The notes under the pieces are model-generated. The model did not search any database. It saw only the letters and a program-made list of their open reading frames with translations, and was not told the DNA's origin. Source: Akkermansia sp. N21116 (lineage in GTDB: Bacteria > Verrucomicrobiota > Verrucomicrobiia > Verrucomicrobiales > Akkermansiaceae). From it: 64,000 nucleotides of DNA. Of the stretch, positions 24,834 to 33,460 are shown in pieces; positions within the stretch are counted from its first letter, which is position 1; each line of letters opens with the position of its first letter. The position numbers and the translations under genes are program-made. Where the stretch lies: NCBI RefSeq assembly GCF_029854705.2, contig NZ_CP139035.1, forward strand, positions 1,798,001 through 1,862,000. The letters run 5' to 3'.

Positions 24834-26951
24834 TCAGAAGAGAGATCCCTGTGTCATGGGGGGAGATGTATCCTGAGAAGAATCTTCGGGATGTTCTTCC
24901 GACGAAGATGCGGAGGGAGGAGGGATTTGCGATTGAGCAGGGACTGGGGAAGCGGGAGTTGCCGGGCTGTCTTCCTGTTGTTTGGATGGCGCCATGATGC
25001 GAGAGACTCGGTCTACCTGGTGTTTGATGACGATGTTGCCTTGCGCATTACGGTTTTTGATGCGGAGTTCGCCGAAAGAATAGGACCGGACGAGGTTGCG
25101 CAGTTTGAGAACGGCTTTTAGATAGACGTTGACGCTGATGGCGGCACTGTCTTCTTCCGTGGCGTGTACGCTGAAGTGAAAGATACGCGTACCTTTGGTC
25201 CCTTTGGTTAAAGGGTATTCCTTGTCACGGGTAAATCCTCCGATCTTGAAGCGTTTGGCGTACAGGGGACCGTTACGACCATCCCGGTACATGAGGTTGA
25301 AGACGGGATCGTCGTCTTTGCGAAGGATATTGATGTAGAGCGGGTTTTTCCCGGCAAAGAATTTTTCCTGAATGCGGACTACTTTCAGAACGCAATCGGC
25401 ATCAATGATGAGGACATCATCAAGGGATGAGCACTTGCAAATGGGTTCGCCTTTTTTGACGCCGAATCCGGCGAAACCTTCTTCGTCGAGGTAGAGAGTT
25501 TCCAATGCGGCGGCAACTTGGGCGCGGTCGACGGTACCGAATGCTTCCAGACGGGTTTTTCTGGGGAAGGCGGCTCCGTATTTTTTACGGATGTTCTCGA
25601 ACCAGCGAATGGTGTAGCGGGTGAGGTTGGCGAGGTTTTTTTCAGTTTTGGCGATGTCTTCTTCAAGGTGGAGGAGGTTTTTCTCCGCCTTGTCGGCATC
25701 GTATTTGGAAATGCGTTTGATTTTGATCTCGGTTAAGGCAATGATGTCGTCGCGTGTAACGGGGAGCTTGAGGTGGGAGATGAAGGGTTGGAGGGCGTTG
25801 TCGATGGTGTCGAGGACGCTTTCCCAGGTTTCGCAATCTTCGATTGTCAGATAGATGCGGTTTTCGATGAAGATACGTTCCAGACTGCAACGGTGCCATT
25901 CCTGATTGAGCTCCTGGAGCTGGATTTCAAGTTCCTGCCGGAGAATGCTCCGGGTGTTGTCCGTGTTGTATTTGAGGATTTCACTGACCCCCATGAAGTA
26001 GGGTTTATTGTCGCGTATGACGCAGGCATTGGGGGAGATGCTGACTTCGCAGTCGGTGAAGGCGTAGAGGGCCTGGCGCATCTGTTCGGCATCGCTACCG
26101 GGGGGGAGGTGGACGAGGATGTCGGCATGTTGTGCCGTGTTGTCTTCGACTTTTTGAATTTTGATTTTCCCTTTGTCGGCAGCTGCGACGATGGATTCTA
26201 TCAATTTATCGGTAGTGACACCGAAGGGAACTTCCGTGATCCGGAGGATTTTTTTGCTTTCTATTTCAACTCTGGCACGCACGCGGACTCTTCCGGTACC
26301 ACGGTCTCCATCACGATAGTCCGTGGCATCCATGATGCCTCCTGTAGGGAAGTCGGGTAGGAGGGTGAACTCTTCTCCCCGAAGGTGGGCAATGGAGGCG
26401 TCGATGAGTTCGTTGAAGTTGTGAGGAAGGATTTTGCAGGAAAGTCCAACGGCAATACCTTCTGCTCCCTGGGCTAGAAGGAGGGGGAATTTGACTGGCA
26501 GTGTAACCGGCTCCTTGTTGCGTCCGTCGTATGAGAGTTGCCATTCGGTGACTTTGGGGCTGTAGACGACTTCTTTGGCGAAGTGCGTGAGGCGCGCTTC
26601 TATGTATCGTGAAGCAGCGGCAGGATCTCCTGTGAGGATGTTGCCCCAGTTTCCCTGTGTGTCGATGAGTAATCCTTTTTGTCCTAGGGTAACGAGGGCG
26701 TCTCCGATGGAGGCGTCGCCGTGGGGATGGTATTTCATGGTGTCGCCGACGATGTTGGCGACTTTGTTGAAGCGTCCGTCGTCCATCCGCTCCATGGAGT
26801 GCAGGATACGTCTCTGGACGGGTTTGAATCCATCGTTGATGTGCGGAACGGCGCGTTCCAGAATGACATAGGAGGCATAGTCCATGAAGTAGTCGGCATA
26901 CATGCCTTCCACTGTCCGGCGGGGTGGAATTATGTCGGGTGGGTTACTCAC
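24834..26951 (-). CDS. parC: DNA topoisomerase IV subunit A (ParC/GyrA family)
   Basis: The protein is the DNA-breaking subunit of a type IIA topoisomerase that decatenates chromosomes. The 705-residue sequence has the winged-helix domain with the PHINDGFKPVQRRIL block, the quinolone-determining region YHPHGDASI (74-82), and the catalytic Arg115-Tyr116 in ASRYIEAR. A tower, a coiled-coil hinge, and a C-terminal half with degenerate beta-pinwheel blades complete it. The tail of about 45 residues is Pro/Ser/Glu-rich and disordered. The length and short pinwheel fit ParC of the Bacteroidota type rather than GyrA. The ATPase subunit gene (parE) is not in the window. A GyrA assignment is less likely but not excluded. 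Confidence 0.9.
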   Translation of the reverse strand: MSNPPDIIPPRRTVEGMYADYFMDYASYVILERAVPHINDGFKPVQRRILHSMERMDDGRFNKVANIVGDTMKYHPHGDASIGDALVTLGQKGLLIDTQGNWGNILTGDPAAASRYIEARLTHFAKEVVYSPKVTEWQLSYDGRNKEPVTLPVKFPLLLAQGAEGIAVGLSCKILPHNFNELIDASIAHLRGEEFTLLPDFPTGGIMDATDYRDGDRGTGRVRVRARVEIESKKILRITEVPFGVTTDKLIESIVAAADKGKIKIQKVEDNTAQHADILVHLPPGSDAEQMRQALYAFTDCEVSISPNACVIRDNKPYFMGVSEILKYNTDNTRSILRQELEIQLQELNQEWHRCSLERIFIENRIYLTIEDCETWESVLDTIDNALQPFISHLKLPVTRDDIIALTEIKIKRISKYDADKAEKNLLHLEEDIAKTEKNLANLTRYTIRWFENIRKKYGAAFPRKTRLEAFGTVDRAQVAAALETLYLDEEGFAGFGVKKGEPICKCSSLDDVLIIDADCVLKVVRIQEKFFAGKNPLYINILRKDDDPVFNLMYRDGRNGPLYAKRFKIGGFTRDKEYPLTKGTKGTRIFHFSVHATEEDSAAISVNVYLKAVLKLRNLVRSYSFGELRIKNRNAQGNIVIKHQVDRVSRIMAPSKQQEDSPATPASPVPAQSQIPPPSASSSEEHPEDSSQDTSPPMTQGSLF

Positions 26952-27069
26952 GTGTGATTAATTATAGGGAAGTGCTTTTCGAAGGGCAAGCGGGATTCCC
27001 GTACGGGAGGGATGTAAAATGCATGTGTTGCTACCATATTCCCAAGGTTGAAAGGGATCGGCAGACATA

Positions 27070-27110
27070 AAAAAACTTCCCTTTGCCGTAGTTGCAAAGG
27101 GAAGTTTTAA
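27070..27110 (-). terminator. Terminator of the HTH/AT-hook-like gene
   Basis: ACTTCCCTTTGC at 27075-27086 pairs with GCAAAGGGAAGT at 27094-27105. On the minus strand it is followed by a run of seven T, which suits the minus-strand gene ending at 27134. Confidence 0.85.
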
Positions 27111-27133
27111 ATTGTCATCCGATCGGATGGGAA

Positions 27134-27499
27134 TTATCCAACGAACTTGGCTCGAAGGGCGTCGGCTTCTTCACGAAGCGCGGTAAGTTTTTCGACAAGG
27201 GATTCGAGTTCCGCGATTTCTTCCATAACAGCCGCGAGACGGCGGAGGTCATCAGGATTGGTGACAACGATCATTTTTTTGGAACGCTCGGTTGTATTTT
27301 TAGAACCGGGCTTGCGGCCACGCCTTTTCTTGGCTGCCTTAGTCCAATTGGAGATGGTTACTGCGCTGACTCCGAATTTTTCAGCAGCTGCCTTCTGTGC
27401 GCCACGTCCCGTGAAATTAGCAATGAAATCAAGGATTTCTGCTTTTTCCGTTTCTGTGTAGCGCTTGGCCTTAGTGGTTTGATTGCTCTCGTTTTCCAT
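27134..27499 (-). CDS. Small HTH protein with AT-hook-like motif and coiled coil
   Basis: I do not recognise the family. The 121-residue protein has three visible parts. Residues 14-54 are a helix-turn-helix of the kind found in transposase/Fis-like proteins (AAAEKFGVSAVTISNWTKAA). Residues 58-66 are a basic AT-hook-like segment, KRRGRKPGS. Residues 82-118 are a heptad-rich coiled coil with alternating Glu, Leu and Ala. It could be a DNA-bending or nucleoid-associated protein, or a regulator that dimerises through the coil. The HTH resembles IS3-type OrfA, but there is no OrfB or inverted repeat. ATG 27499 is chosen over the upstream open frame to 27550. It has its own promoter and terminator and so is a single-gene unit. 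Confidence 0.75.
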   Translation of the reverse strand: MENESNQTTKAKRYTETEKAEILDFIANFTGRGAQKAAAEKFGVSAVTISNWTKAAKKRRGRKPGSKNTTERSKKMIVVTNPDDLRRLAAVMEEIAELESLVEKLTALREEADALRAKFVG

Positions 27500-27522
27500 A
27501 ACAAATTGTTTGAGATGAGAAA

Positions 27523-27550
27523 AATATATAAAATTGAGTGAAGGATGCAA
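27523..27550 (-). promoter_or_regulatory. Candidate promoter of the HTH/AT-hook-like gene
   Basis: On the minus strand TTGCAT (27550-27545) and TATATT (27528-27523) are spaced by 16 bases. Transcription would start close to 27516, leaving a leader of under 20 bases. Confidence 0.5.
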
Positions 27551-27616
27551 GTAAAAATTACGGATTGGAACTATGTTTTTTCAATATCGTATCATGGCTT
27601 CAAAAAATTGCTCTCT

Positions 27617-28396
27617 TCATGCCTCCATGTTGGCACTCGTGTTTTTTTGGGTTTGTTTTGTTGCATAATTAATTTGTCTGGAACGTATTATATGAAATGG
27701 AATGTCTAGCAAAAAAATAATAATGAATCCAGGAATTTGCATGACGACAAGATACCATGGCCAAGGGCCGAAGAGAGAAAGGATGGAATCCGATTCGGGA
27801 ATATGGAGGACAAATCCAAAATTGGTATTCAATAATATATTAATAGGTTAAATTGCAATGAGATAGCATATGCCGAAGAGTTGCGCCAAAAATTTTCCGG
27901 ATGACTTCGGAACCCATTTAAAAACAAGGGGGATGAATAAGGCACACAGGATGACGAGCGAGTGGCTGGTAAAAAATGAAAAATAGAGGGGAGTTGGATA
28001 ATCATACTCCAGAGAAGGAGTTATCAGTGCCTGGGCTGTGGCGGCCAGGGAACAGAAGTAGGTACAGTTTGAGATGGGAGAGTATGGCTTGAACATGGAC
28101 CAGGCGCAGCAGACGAGCATGATATCGCAGAAATGAAGGGGGAGAAGTTCCTCCCATGGGGTAGACGGAACTGTGAAGTGTGTCGCCAGGACTCCTCCGG
28201 GGATAACGGCTAGGCAAAGCCATCCGAGGATTCGGGCGGTACGGTGTTTTTCGGCTTGGTTTTGCTTTCCGGCATGCCGGATAACCCATGTGCCCAGGAT
28301 GGCAGCAACGGCTAATGCTGCGAAATGGGAGAGGCTGTATTGGGTAAATAAGGGAAGGAGTGTGCCTTCTGCAGACGTTTCGATAGGGTGAGGCAT
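27617..28396 (-). pseudogene. YwaF-like (TIGR02206-type) membrane protein split by an in-frame TAA stop
   Basis: Two open frames in the same phase, 28396-27848 and 27832-27617, are separated only by TAA at 27850-27848 and five sense codons. Together they make one protein of about 260 codons that fits the YwaF/TIGR02206 family. Before the stop it has the LHFCD motif in a membrane helix and the YFFSLAATAQA-like helix (here YFCSLAATAQA) with LITPSLEYDYP. After the stop come the NTNFGF, LFGPWPWY and final helix that members normally have. The stop follows GICYLIAI. No base is inserted or lost, so this is a nonsense change, a sequencing error, or a truncated but used protein. The region is AT-rich. 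An alternative start is ATG 28435, which overlaps the divergent thioredoxin gene region. Confidence 0.75.
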
Positions 28397-28472
28397 GGAT
28401 GCTTTATGCCTGAATTGGGCGGTGATTCGAGTCATTTCTTGCTTTTCATGCTGCTTTGTATTGACCATATTC

Positions 28473-28988
28473 ATGCGCATGAAACAGTGGCTGGCAGCTT
28501 GTGTGAGCGCGGTAGTGATCGCCGGATTGTGCGGATGCGACGATTCGGAGGAGCGCCGTGCCAGGTATTCTGAGAAAAAACCGGCCCCCAAGCCTTTGGA
28601 GAGAACATTTACTCCCCCTCCCGCGCCAATGATCGGAGATCACAAGGAAGAGAAAGTGGTTGTGATGAGCGAGTACGTGGGAGATGACCTGAATCAGATA
28701 ACCGGGATGTCGGGGCGTAATGTGTTGCTTGTGTTCTATGCTCCATGGTGTCCCCAATGTGCCCAGTATCGGACATCGTTGATGAATTACGCCAAATCTC
28801 AGAAAGGGCGTTGTTTTGTACTGACGGTGGATGCGGACAAGTACCCTCAGATTGCCCAGGAGTACGGGGTGGATGCCGTTCCAAAAACTGTACTTTACGT
28901 GGAGGGGATGCGCTTGCGCGACATGGTGGGGAATGTGAGTGCCGAACGTCTTGGCGAGTTGATCGATGATACGTTGAAGACGGAATGA
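28473..28988 (+). CDS. Thioredoxin-fold lipoprotein
   Basis: This exported thiol-disulfide protein has 171 residues from ATG 28473; ATG 28479 is equally likely. From 28479 the signal is MKQWLAACVSAVVIAGLCGC, with a lipobox-like LCGC and acylated Cys20. A Pro-rich linker (PKPLERTFTPPPAP) follows. The thioredoxin domain has the active site APWCPQC (Cys91, Cys94) and the cis-Pro in DAVPKTVLY. It would act in the periplasm, attached to a membrane, in disulfide reduction or isomerisation. Its stop overlaps the ATG of the next gene (ATGA), so it is translationally coupled to a TetR-type regulator, an unusual pairing. Confidence 0.85.
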   Translation: MRMKQWLAACVSAVVIAGLCGCDDSEERRARYSEKKPAPKPLERTFTPPPAPMIGDHKEEKVVVMSEYVGDDLNQITGMSGRNVLLVFYAPWCPQCAQYRTSLMNYAKSQKGRCFVLTVDADKYPQIAQEYGVDAVPKTVLYVEGMRLRDMVGNVSAERLGELIDDTLKTE

Positions 28989-29911
28989 GAATTTTTGATG
29001 CCTATTCCCAAGAAGATATGCCAATCAGGAGTGACGGAGAAGAGACGAGAAGCAGGATTCTCAGGGCGGCCGGAGAGGAATTCGGACGGAGAGGGTTCTA
29101 CCATGTAACGAACCAGGATATTAGTGTAAAGAGCGGGGCTAATAGTGCCGCAATCAGCTATTATTTCCGGGATAAGGCGGGATTGTACCGGGAGGTCTGG
29201 TCTTTTCTGCAGGCGCGGTCGGCAGAGATCCATCTGTATTGGATGCTTCACGATTGTGCGGATGTGGCAGCTATGGCTCCTGCGGAATTAAAGGAACGTT
29301 TTGTTCAGTTGGCGGGAAGTCTTCTGGACTGGATACTCGACGGCGATTCCTGGGATAGCGAGATCATGGCGTATGAACGTGAAGCTTCTACGGGATTAAT
29401 TGATGTGGATTGCGATGCCGTGTGTTCTCCCCTGAAGAAAGAATTGTGCCGTGTCTGGTCTGCTGCGTATTCGCAGGAGGAGGGAGATTCTGCCGCCGCT
29501 CTCAGGATCGAGATGCTGGAAGCTGATATCAGGATATGTTGCCGCAAGGGGCGTGAGTGGAATTTGCACTGGGATCGCGATGCTATTTTTGATTGTGCGG
29601 TGGGTTCCTATTTGAAGGATTTTCCGGAAGAGAGCAAGTGGGGAGGGGATGAGGAGCCCCCCGTTCGCAGGAAATCGGTTCGTCGTACCCAGGCATCCAG
29701 GGACGATGTGTCGCAGTTGGAGCTCGGTGTGACGGATGAGGTGGATCCCTTTGAGTTGAAACCCGTGACATTGGAAGACTTATCGCACATGGCACGTTTG
29801 CAGGAAGCAGCTCGCCAAAAGGAGAAGGAGGAGAGGATGATTGAAGAAGATGCGCCTCCGATTGTACGAACGGATTCCGACCATTCGTTTTTCCAGACGG
29901 AATTGTTTTAA
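28985..29911 (+). CDS. TetR/AcrR family regulator with long acidic C-terminal tail
   Basis: The 308-residue protein has a TetR DNA-binding domain at about residues 18-68 (ILRAAGEEFGRRGFYHVTNQ, then ISYYFRDKAGLYREV) and a helical ligand-binding domain to about residue 220. The remaining roughly 85 residues are charged, with a basic cluster (RRKSVRRTQ) and several acidic blocks. They look disordered, and such an extension is not normal for the family. The gene starts inside the stop of the thioredoxin lipoprotein gene (4-base overlap). It may autoregulate the pair. An alternative start at the internal MPIRSDGEETR (29018) would shorten the N-terminus by 11 residues. Confidence 0.85.
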   Translation: MRIFDAYSQEDMPIRSDGEETRSRILRAAGEEFGRRGFYHVTNQDISVKSGANSAAISYYFRDKAGLYREVWSFLQARSAEIHLYWMLHDCADVAAMAPAELKERFVQLAGSLLDWILDGDSWDSEIMAYEREASTGLIDVDCDAVCSPLKKELCRVWSAAYSQEEGDSAAALRIEMLEADIRICCRKGREWNLHWDRDAIFDCAVGSYLKDFPEESKWGGDEEPPVRRKSVRRTQASRDDVSQLELGVTDEVDPFELKPVTLEDLSHMARLQEAARQKEKEERMIEEDAPPIVRTDSDHSFFQTELF

Positions 29912-30073
29912 TGCTTCTCCGTGTTACCGGGATGACACGGTACCTCTGCTGGAGGATGAACGTATTGCCTTCCGGTTGTGTCCAACCCATATCAGTTGGA
30001 TAATCCCGGAGGAAGGAGAGAGCTTTCGGGGTTTTGGAAGAGATTGAACTGATTCATAGGTAGAAAGTTGGAA

Positions 30074-30109
30074 AAACGCCCGCATGTGAAAATCGCATGC
30101 GGGCGTTTC
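30074..30109 (+). terminator. Rho-independent terminator after the thioredoxin/TetR pair
   Basis: AACGCCCGCATG at 30075-30086 pairs with CATGCGGGCGTT at 30096-30107 and is followed by a short T-rich stretch. The remaining sequence between 29912 and 30206 shows no gene. Confidence 0.75.
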
Positions 30110-30206
30110 TCTGGTAACCGGTTCGTGTTGCCAGGGGCGCATTTCCTTTGTTTTCCGTGAAGAAGTCTTGAATTGCGGCTCTGTATTGTATTGAATAGCG
30201 ACTGTT

Positions 30207-30662
30207 ATGAGTAAGATGTCCGAACAGATTATCTCTGGGATGAAAGATGCCATGAAGGCCAAGGATTCCATTGGATTGAACACGCTAAGGAGTTTGAAGG
30301 CTGCTTTGACGAATGCTGCGATTGAAAAAGGTAGTTTGACGACCGTTCTGGATGCTCCGGAGGAATTGGCCGTTGTCCGGAAGCAGATCAAGCAACGCGA
30401 GGATTCCGTGGAACAATATGAAAAGGCCGGACGTTCCGACTTGTCCGAAAAGGAAAAGGCCGAAATTGCCATTTTACAGCAATTTCTTCCTCCTGCCATG
30501 AGCGAGGCAGAAGTTACTGCTCTTCTGGATGCCGTGATTGCGGAAACGGGAGCTTCATCCAAGAAGGATATGGGCCAGGTAATGAAACTGATGAAAGAAC
30601 GTACGGAAGGCAGAGTGGATGGGAAGACTCTTTCCAGCCTCATCGGGGCCAGACTTTCCTGA
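30207..30662 (+). CDS. GatB/YqeY domain protein
   Basis: The 151-residue protein is a typical stand-alone YqeY protein. The N-terminal helical half holds NTLRSLKAALTNAAIEKG and the KQIKQREDSVEQYEKAGR stretch conserved in the family. The C-terminal half has LQQFLPPAMSEAE, and the end DGKTLSSLIGARL resembles the tail domain of GatB. The tail domain contacts tRNA in GatCAB amidotransferase, but free YqeY proteins have no proven role beyond possible tRNA binding. No gat gene is nearby. ATG 30216 is an alternative start three codons in. Confidence 0.92.
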   Translation: MSKMSEQIISGMKDAMKAKDSIGLNTLRSLKAALTNAAIEKGSLTTVLDAPEELAVVRKQIKQREDSVEQYEKAGRSDLSEKEKAEIAILQQFLPPAMSEAEVTALLDAVIAETGASSKKDMGQVMKLMKERTEGRVDGKTLSSLIGARLS

Positions 30663-30718
30663 GCAATCCCTGTTTTTGCACTGAACAGAAATGACTTTCC
30701 GAAGGTCTAAACTATCCC

Positions 30719-31393
30719 GTGATTGATTGTTCCGCTATTATTGTAGCTGCAGGCAGTTCTCGCAGAGCTGGGTTTGACAAGCTCATGGCTCTGTTGGACG
30801 GTACTTGCGTATTGCGCCGGAGCCTGGAGGTTTTTCTGGAGTGTCCGCTCATTCGCGAGGTTGTGCTTGTTTGCCCGGAGGATCGTTTTGTACGGGTGAT
30901 GGAGGGAGAACGGCCCGGCGTGCCGGTGAGGCGTGTGGATGGAGGACGCGAACGTTGTTTTTCCGTGCTTGCCGGTTTGTCTGCTTTGCAGGGGGAATCT
31001 CCTTTGGTTGCTATCCACGATGGCGCCAGGCCGTTGCTTCGTCAGGAACATTTGATGAATTGCATTGAGGCAGCTTCGGTACATGGGGCTGCGGCCAGCG
31101 CTCATCCTGTTGTCGATACGTTGAAACGTGCCGACGACGCGCATTTTTCACAGGCAGAGTTTATTGACAGGGAACATCTGTGGGCGATGGAGACTCCGCA
31201 GGTATTTGATGTGGCACTGATTCGCGAGGCGTATCGGCATGTTCTTGAAACGGGTGATTTAGTGACGGATGAAGTGTCCGCATTGGAACATATGGGACGG
31301 GCGACCTTTTTGGTTCAGAATCCCTGGCCCAATCCGAAAATTACATTGCCGGGAGACTTGGCAATGGCGACGGCTCTGCGAGCCATGATCTGA
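30719..31393 (+). CDS. ispD: 2-C-methyl-D-erythritol 4-phosphate cytidylyltransferase
   Basis: IspD transfers CMP from CTP to methylerythritol phosphate in the non-mevalonate route to isoprenoids. The 224-residue protein has the CTP-binding loop AAGSSRRAGFDK at about residues 10-21, a GGRERCFSVLAGLSAL block, IHDGARPLL (usually VHDAARP), and the conserved TPQVFD and TDEVSALE segments. The start is GTG 30719. It is the first of four closely packed genes (ispD, SDR, rhodanese, exported protein), with a 15-base gap to the next. Other MEP pathway genes are not in the window. Confidence 0.93.
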   Translation: MIDCSAIIVAAGSSRRAGFDKLMALLDGTCVLRRSLEVFLECPLIREVVLVCPEDRFVRVMEGERPGVPVRRVDGGRERCFSVLAGLSALQGESPLVAIHDGARPLLRQEHLMNCIEAASVHGAAASAHPVVDTLKRADDAHFSQAEFIDREHLWAMETPQVFDVALIREAYRHVLETGDLVTDEVSALEHMGRATFLVQNPWPNPKITLPGDLAMATALRAMI

Positions 31394-31408
31394 CCTACTG
31401 ATACAGCC

Positions 31409-32302
31409 ATGAATATTTCCCCAGTTCCAAAAAATAGCGTACTTGTGATTGGCACCGGATATTTGGGCTCTTCGCTTGCTCTTGAATTGAGGGAAAGAGA
31501 CCATTGTGTCGTGACGGCGGATCTTCAAGGAGAACGGGCGGATTATAAGGCTGATGTCCGGAATCCTGTTGAATTGCAACGATTGAAAAATGAATTGCAG
31601 GGAAAGGGCTTCTCTCCGTCATGGATTGTGTACAGCGTTAGTACTCGGGGCGGGAGTGTCGATGAGTACCGGAGGATTTACGTGGAAGGTGTGTCGAATT
31701 TGGTGCGGTTGTTTCCGGAGGCCCGGTTGTTTTTCTGTTCCAGTACGGCTGTGTACGGAGTTGCGGATGGAGCGTGGGTGACGGAGGAGCATTCCGCAAA
31801 TCCCGTGCGTCCGCAGTCCCGCGTTCTGCTGGACGGTGAGTTGATCGTCCGCAAGGCGGGCGGAGTAGTTGGCCGGTTGTCGGCCTTATATGGTCCCGGT
31901 CGTTGTGTGCTTGTGGAGAAGTATATGCTCCAGGGGGAAGCTTTGCCGGGAGACCCGGATAGGTGGGTGAACTATGTTCACCGGGATGATGCCGTGTCTG
32001 CGATGATTCATTTGATGGATGCAGCCATTCCCGGAGGGTGTTTCAATATTACTGATATGACTCCGATGCGTTTGCGGGAGGTTTATGCCTTCCTGAGCCG
32101 TTTGGTTGACAGGCCGATGCCTCGTTTTACGGAGGCTCATCCCTCGTCGCGGAGAGGGATGACTAATCAAAGAATTTCCTGTTCTCTTTTAATGTCTCAG
32201 GGCTGGGAACCCCTGTACCTGAGCGTAGTAGATGGAGTACACAATGTCCTTGAGGATTTGGAAATGAAAAACGACGATCTTTTCCCGGTGAGATCATGCT
32301 AG
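31409..32302 (+). CDS. NAD(P)-dependent epimerase/dehydratase family protein (extended SDR)
   Basis: The 297-residue protein has the N-terminal dinucleotide-binding motif VLVIGTGYLGSSLA (residues 11-24) and a short-chain dehydrogenase core. The usual catalytic YxxxK is not evident: the expected site reads SSTAVYG followed by an LLDGELIV stretch, so it is an atypical SDR like the YeeZ group. A sugar-nucleotide or quinone-like substrate cannot be deduced. It sits 15 bases after ispD and overlaps the following rhodanese-domain gene by 7 bases, so it is clearly part of the operon. Confidence 0.78.
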   Translation: MNISPVPKNSVLVIGTGYLGSSLALELRERDHCVVTADLQGERADYKADVRNPVELQRLKNELQGKGFSPSWIVYSVSTRGGSVDEYRRIYVEGVSNLVRLFPEARLFFCSSTAVYGVADGAWVTEEHSANPVRPQSRVLLDGELIVRKAGGVVGRLSALYGPGRCVLVEKYMLQGEALPGDPDRWVNYVHRDDAVSAMIHLMDAAIPGGCFNITDMTPMRLREVYAFLSRLVDRPMPRFTEAHPSSRRGMTNQRISCSLLMSQGWEPLYLSVVDGVHNVLEDLEMKNDDLFPVRSC

Positions 32303-32748
32303 AAAAAAAGCTCTATATTTCCCCTTATCTGATCATGGTCGTTGTTTTGTCGATCGTGTTTATTTGGAGCAAGGAGGAAGAACGTTCCAAGACGAATGGC
32401 GAAATTACGGAGATTGATAAAATTGTTCGTTCGCAGATTAAGGATGAATTTGCAGACGAAGGGTTTTTGCTGGTCGATGTGCGGACGGGGGGGGAATTCA
32501 ATGCCAGCCATTGTGATGGGGCGATTAATATTTCCTGTGAATCCGTGGGTAATATATTTCCCATGATGATGCCTCGCAAGGATTACCCGGTGTTTGTCTA
32601 TTGCAAGACTGGCAAACGAGCGGAACTTGCCCGGGAGAATTTACTGAAACTGGGGTACAAAAAGGTCACCAACCTTAACAAACTCAAACAGTCCCTTCAG
32701 GAAAAAGAAGAGTTGTCCGAACCCGAACGCCCTCCAATTCAGAGATGA
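32296..32748 (+). CDS. Membrane-anchored rhodanese-domain protein
   Basis: The 150-residue protein begins with a membrane segment (about residues 8-25), so the domain is held at the membrane, probably outside the cytoplasm. A rhodanese fold follows, with the LLVDVRTGGEF strand-loop at 58-68 and the active-site loop YCKTGKRA at 102-109 (Cys103). Rhodaneses carry persulfide sulfur or sense redox state. The six-residue loop is of the sulfurtransferase size. Both neighbours overlap it (7 bases before, 4 bases after), which indicates translational coupling within the ispD operon. Confidence 0.88.
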   Translation: MLEKKLYISPYLIMVVVLSIVFIWSKEEERSKTNGEITEIDKIVRSQIKDEFADEGFLLVDVRTGGEFNASHCDGAINISCESVGNIFPMMMPRKDYPVFVYCKTGKRAELARENLLKLGYKKVTNLNKLKQSLQEKEELSEPERPPIQR

Positions 32749-33443
32749 ATATCTTGTTTGTCAAAAACGCCGTATTTTATGTCGGCGGTTATACTTTGGT
32801 CAGGAATACCCTGTTGACCGGAGGTCTGGCTCTGGCTTTAGCTCTTCTATCAATGGCTGCCGGGGAGGAAACGTCCGACGGAAAGACTGAAGCAGGTGTG
32901 GCGGCTTCTCCCGAGCAGATGATGGCTTTGCAGAGATGTATGAACGATGCTGTTTTCGAATCGATTCGTTATCGCCTGACTCTTCATTGCGAAACCTCAG
33001 AGGAAGAGGGTATTCCCGGTCCGTACTCGGAACGCATGTTGGAAATGGAAGTGAATGCCATGGCTTCGTTGAATATGGAAGGCGTACCGGACGATGTTCT
33101 CAAGAACCATATCAAGGATTTGAAGATTACACGGCAGCTTTTGGAGGCTGTGCGCGGCAATGTTCCGCGGAAAACCCTGGAGCGTTTGAAGACGGAAAAA
33201 GAGAAGGCTTCTGCAGAAGGGGATGACCTTCTGATTAAGTACGGGTTTACGGAGGATGTCGTCTCCGGAATTTTCAAGAAATACTACGCGTTGATTTTGG
33301 AGAGGATCGACCAAGTGATGCCCCAGGCGATGAAGGAACTGGGCTATACCGACGATAATCCCCCTCAGACCGAAGACGAATTGGAACGCATAGGTCAGAA
33401 GGCGGCTCTGATGATTCTGGAGAGCCCGGATTTCAAACGCTGA
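32745..33443 (+). CDS. Exported helical protein of unknown function
   Basis: The 232-residue protein has a hydrophobic signal region (about residues 18-40), an acidic linker and then an almost wholly helical domain with many charged residues. It has two cysteines (in LQRCMND and LHCETS) and no recognised motif. I do not recognise the family. The ATG overlaps the stop of the rhodanese gene by 4 bases, making it the last gene of the ispD-SDR-rhodanese operon. It could be a periplasmic partner of the rhodanese domain, but that is only contextual. Confidence 0.7.
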   Translation: MNILFVKNAVFYVGGYTLVRNTLLTGGLALALALLSMAAGEETSDGKTEAGVAASPEQMMALQRCMNDAVFESIRYRLTLHCETSEEEGIPGPYSERMLEMEVNAMASLNMEGVPDDVLKNHIKDLKITRQLLEAVRGNVPRKTLERLKTEKEKASAEGDDLLIKYGFTEDVVSGIFKKYYALILERIDQVMPQAMKELGYTDDNPPQTEDELERIGQKAALMILESPDFKR

Positions 33444-33460
33444 GTTCTTGTTTCCGTCTG

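Noticed and set aside
27134-27499. Insertion-sequence OrfA
   Set aside because: There is no OrfB, no terminal inverted repeats and no target duplication; it has its own promoter and terminator.
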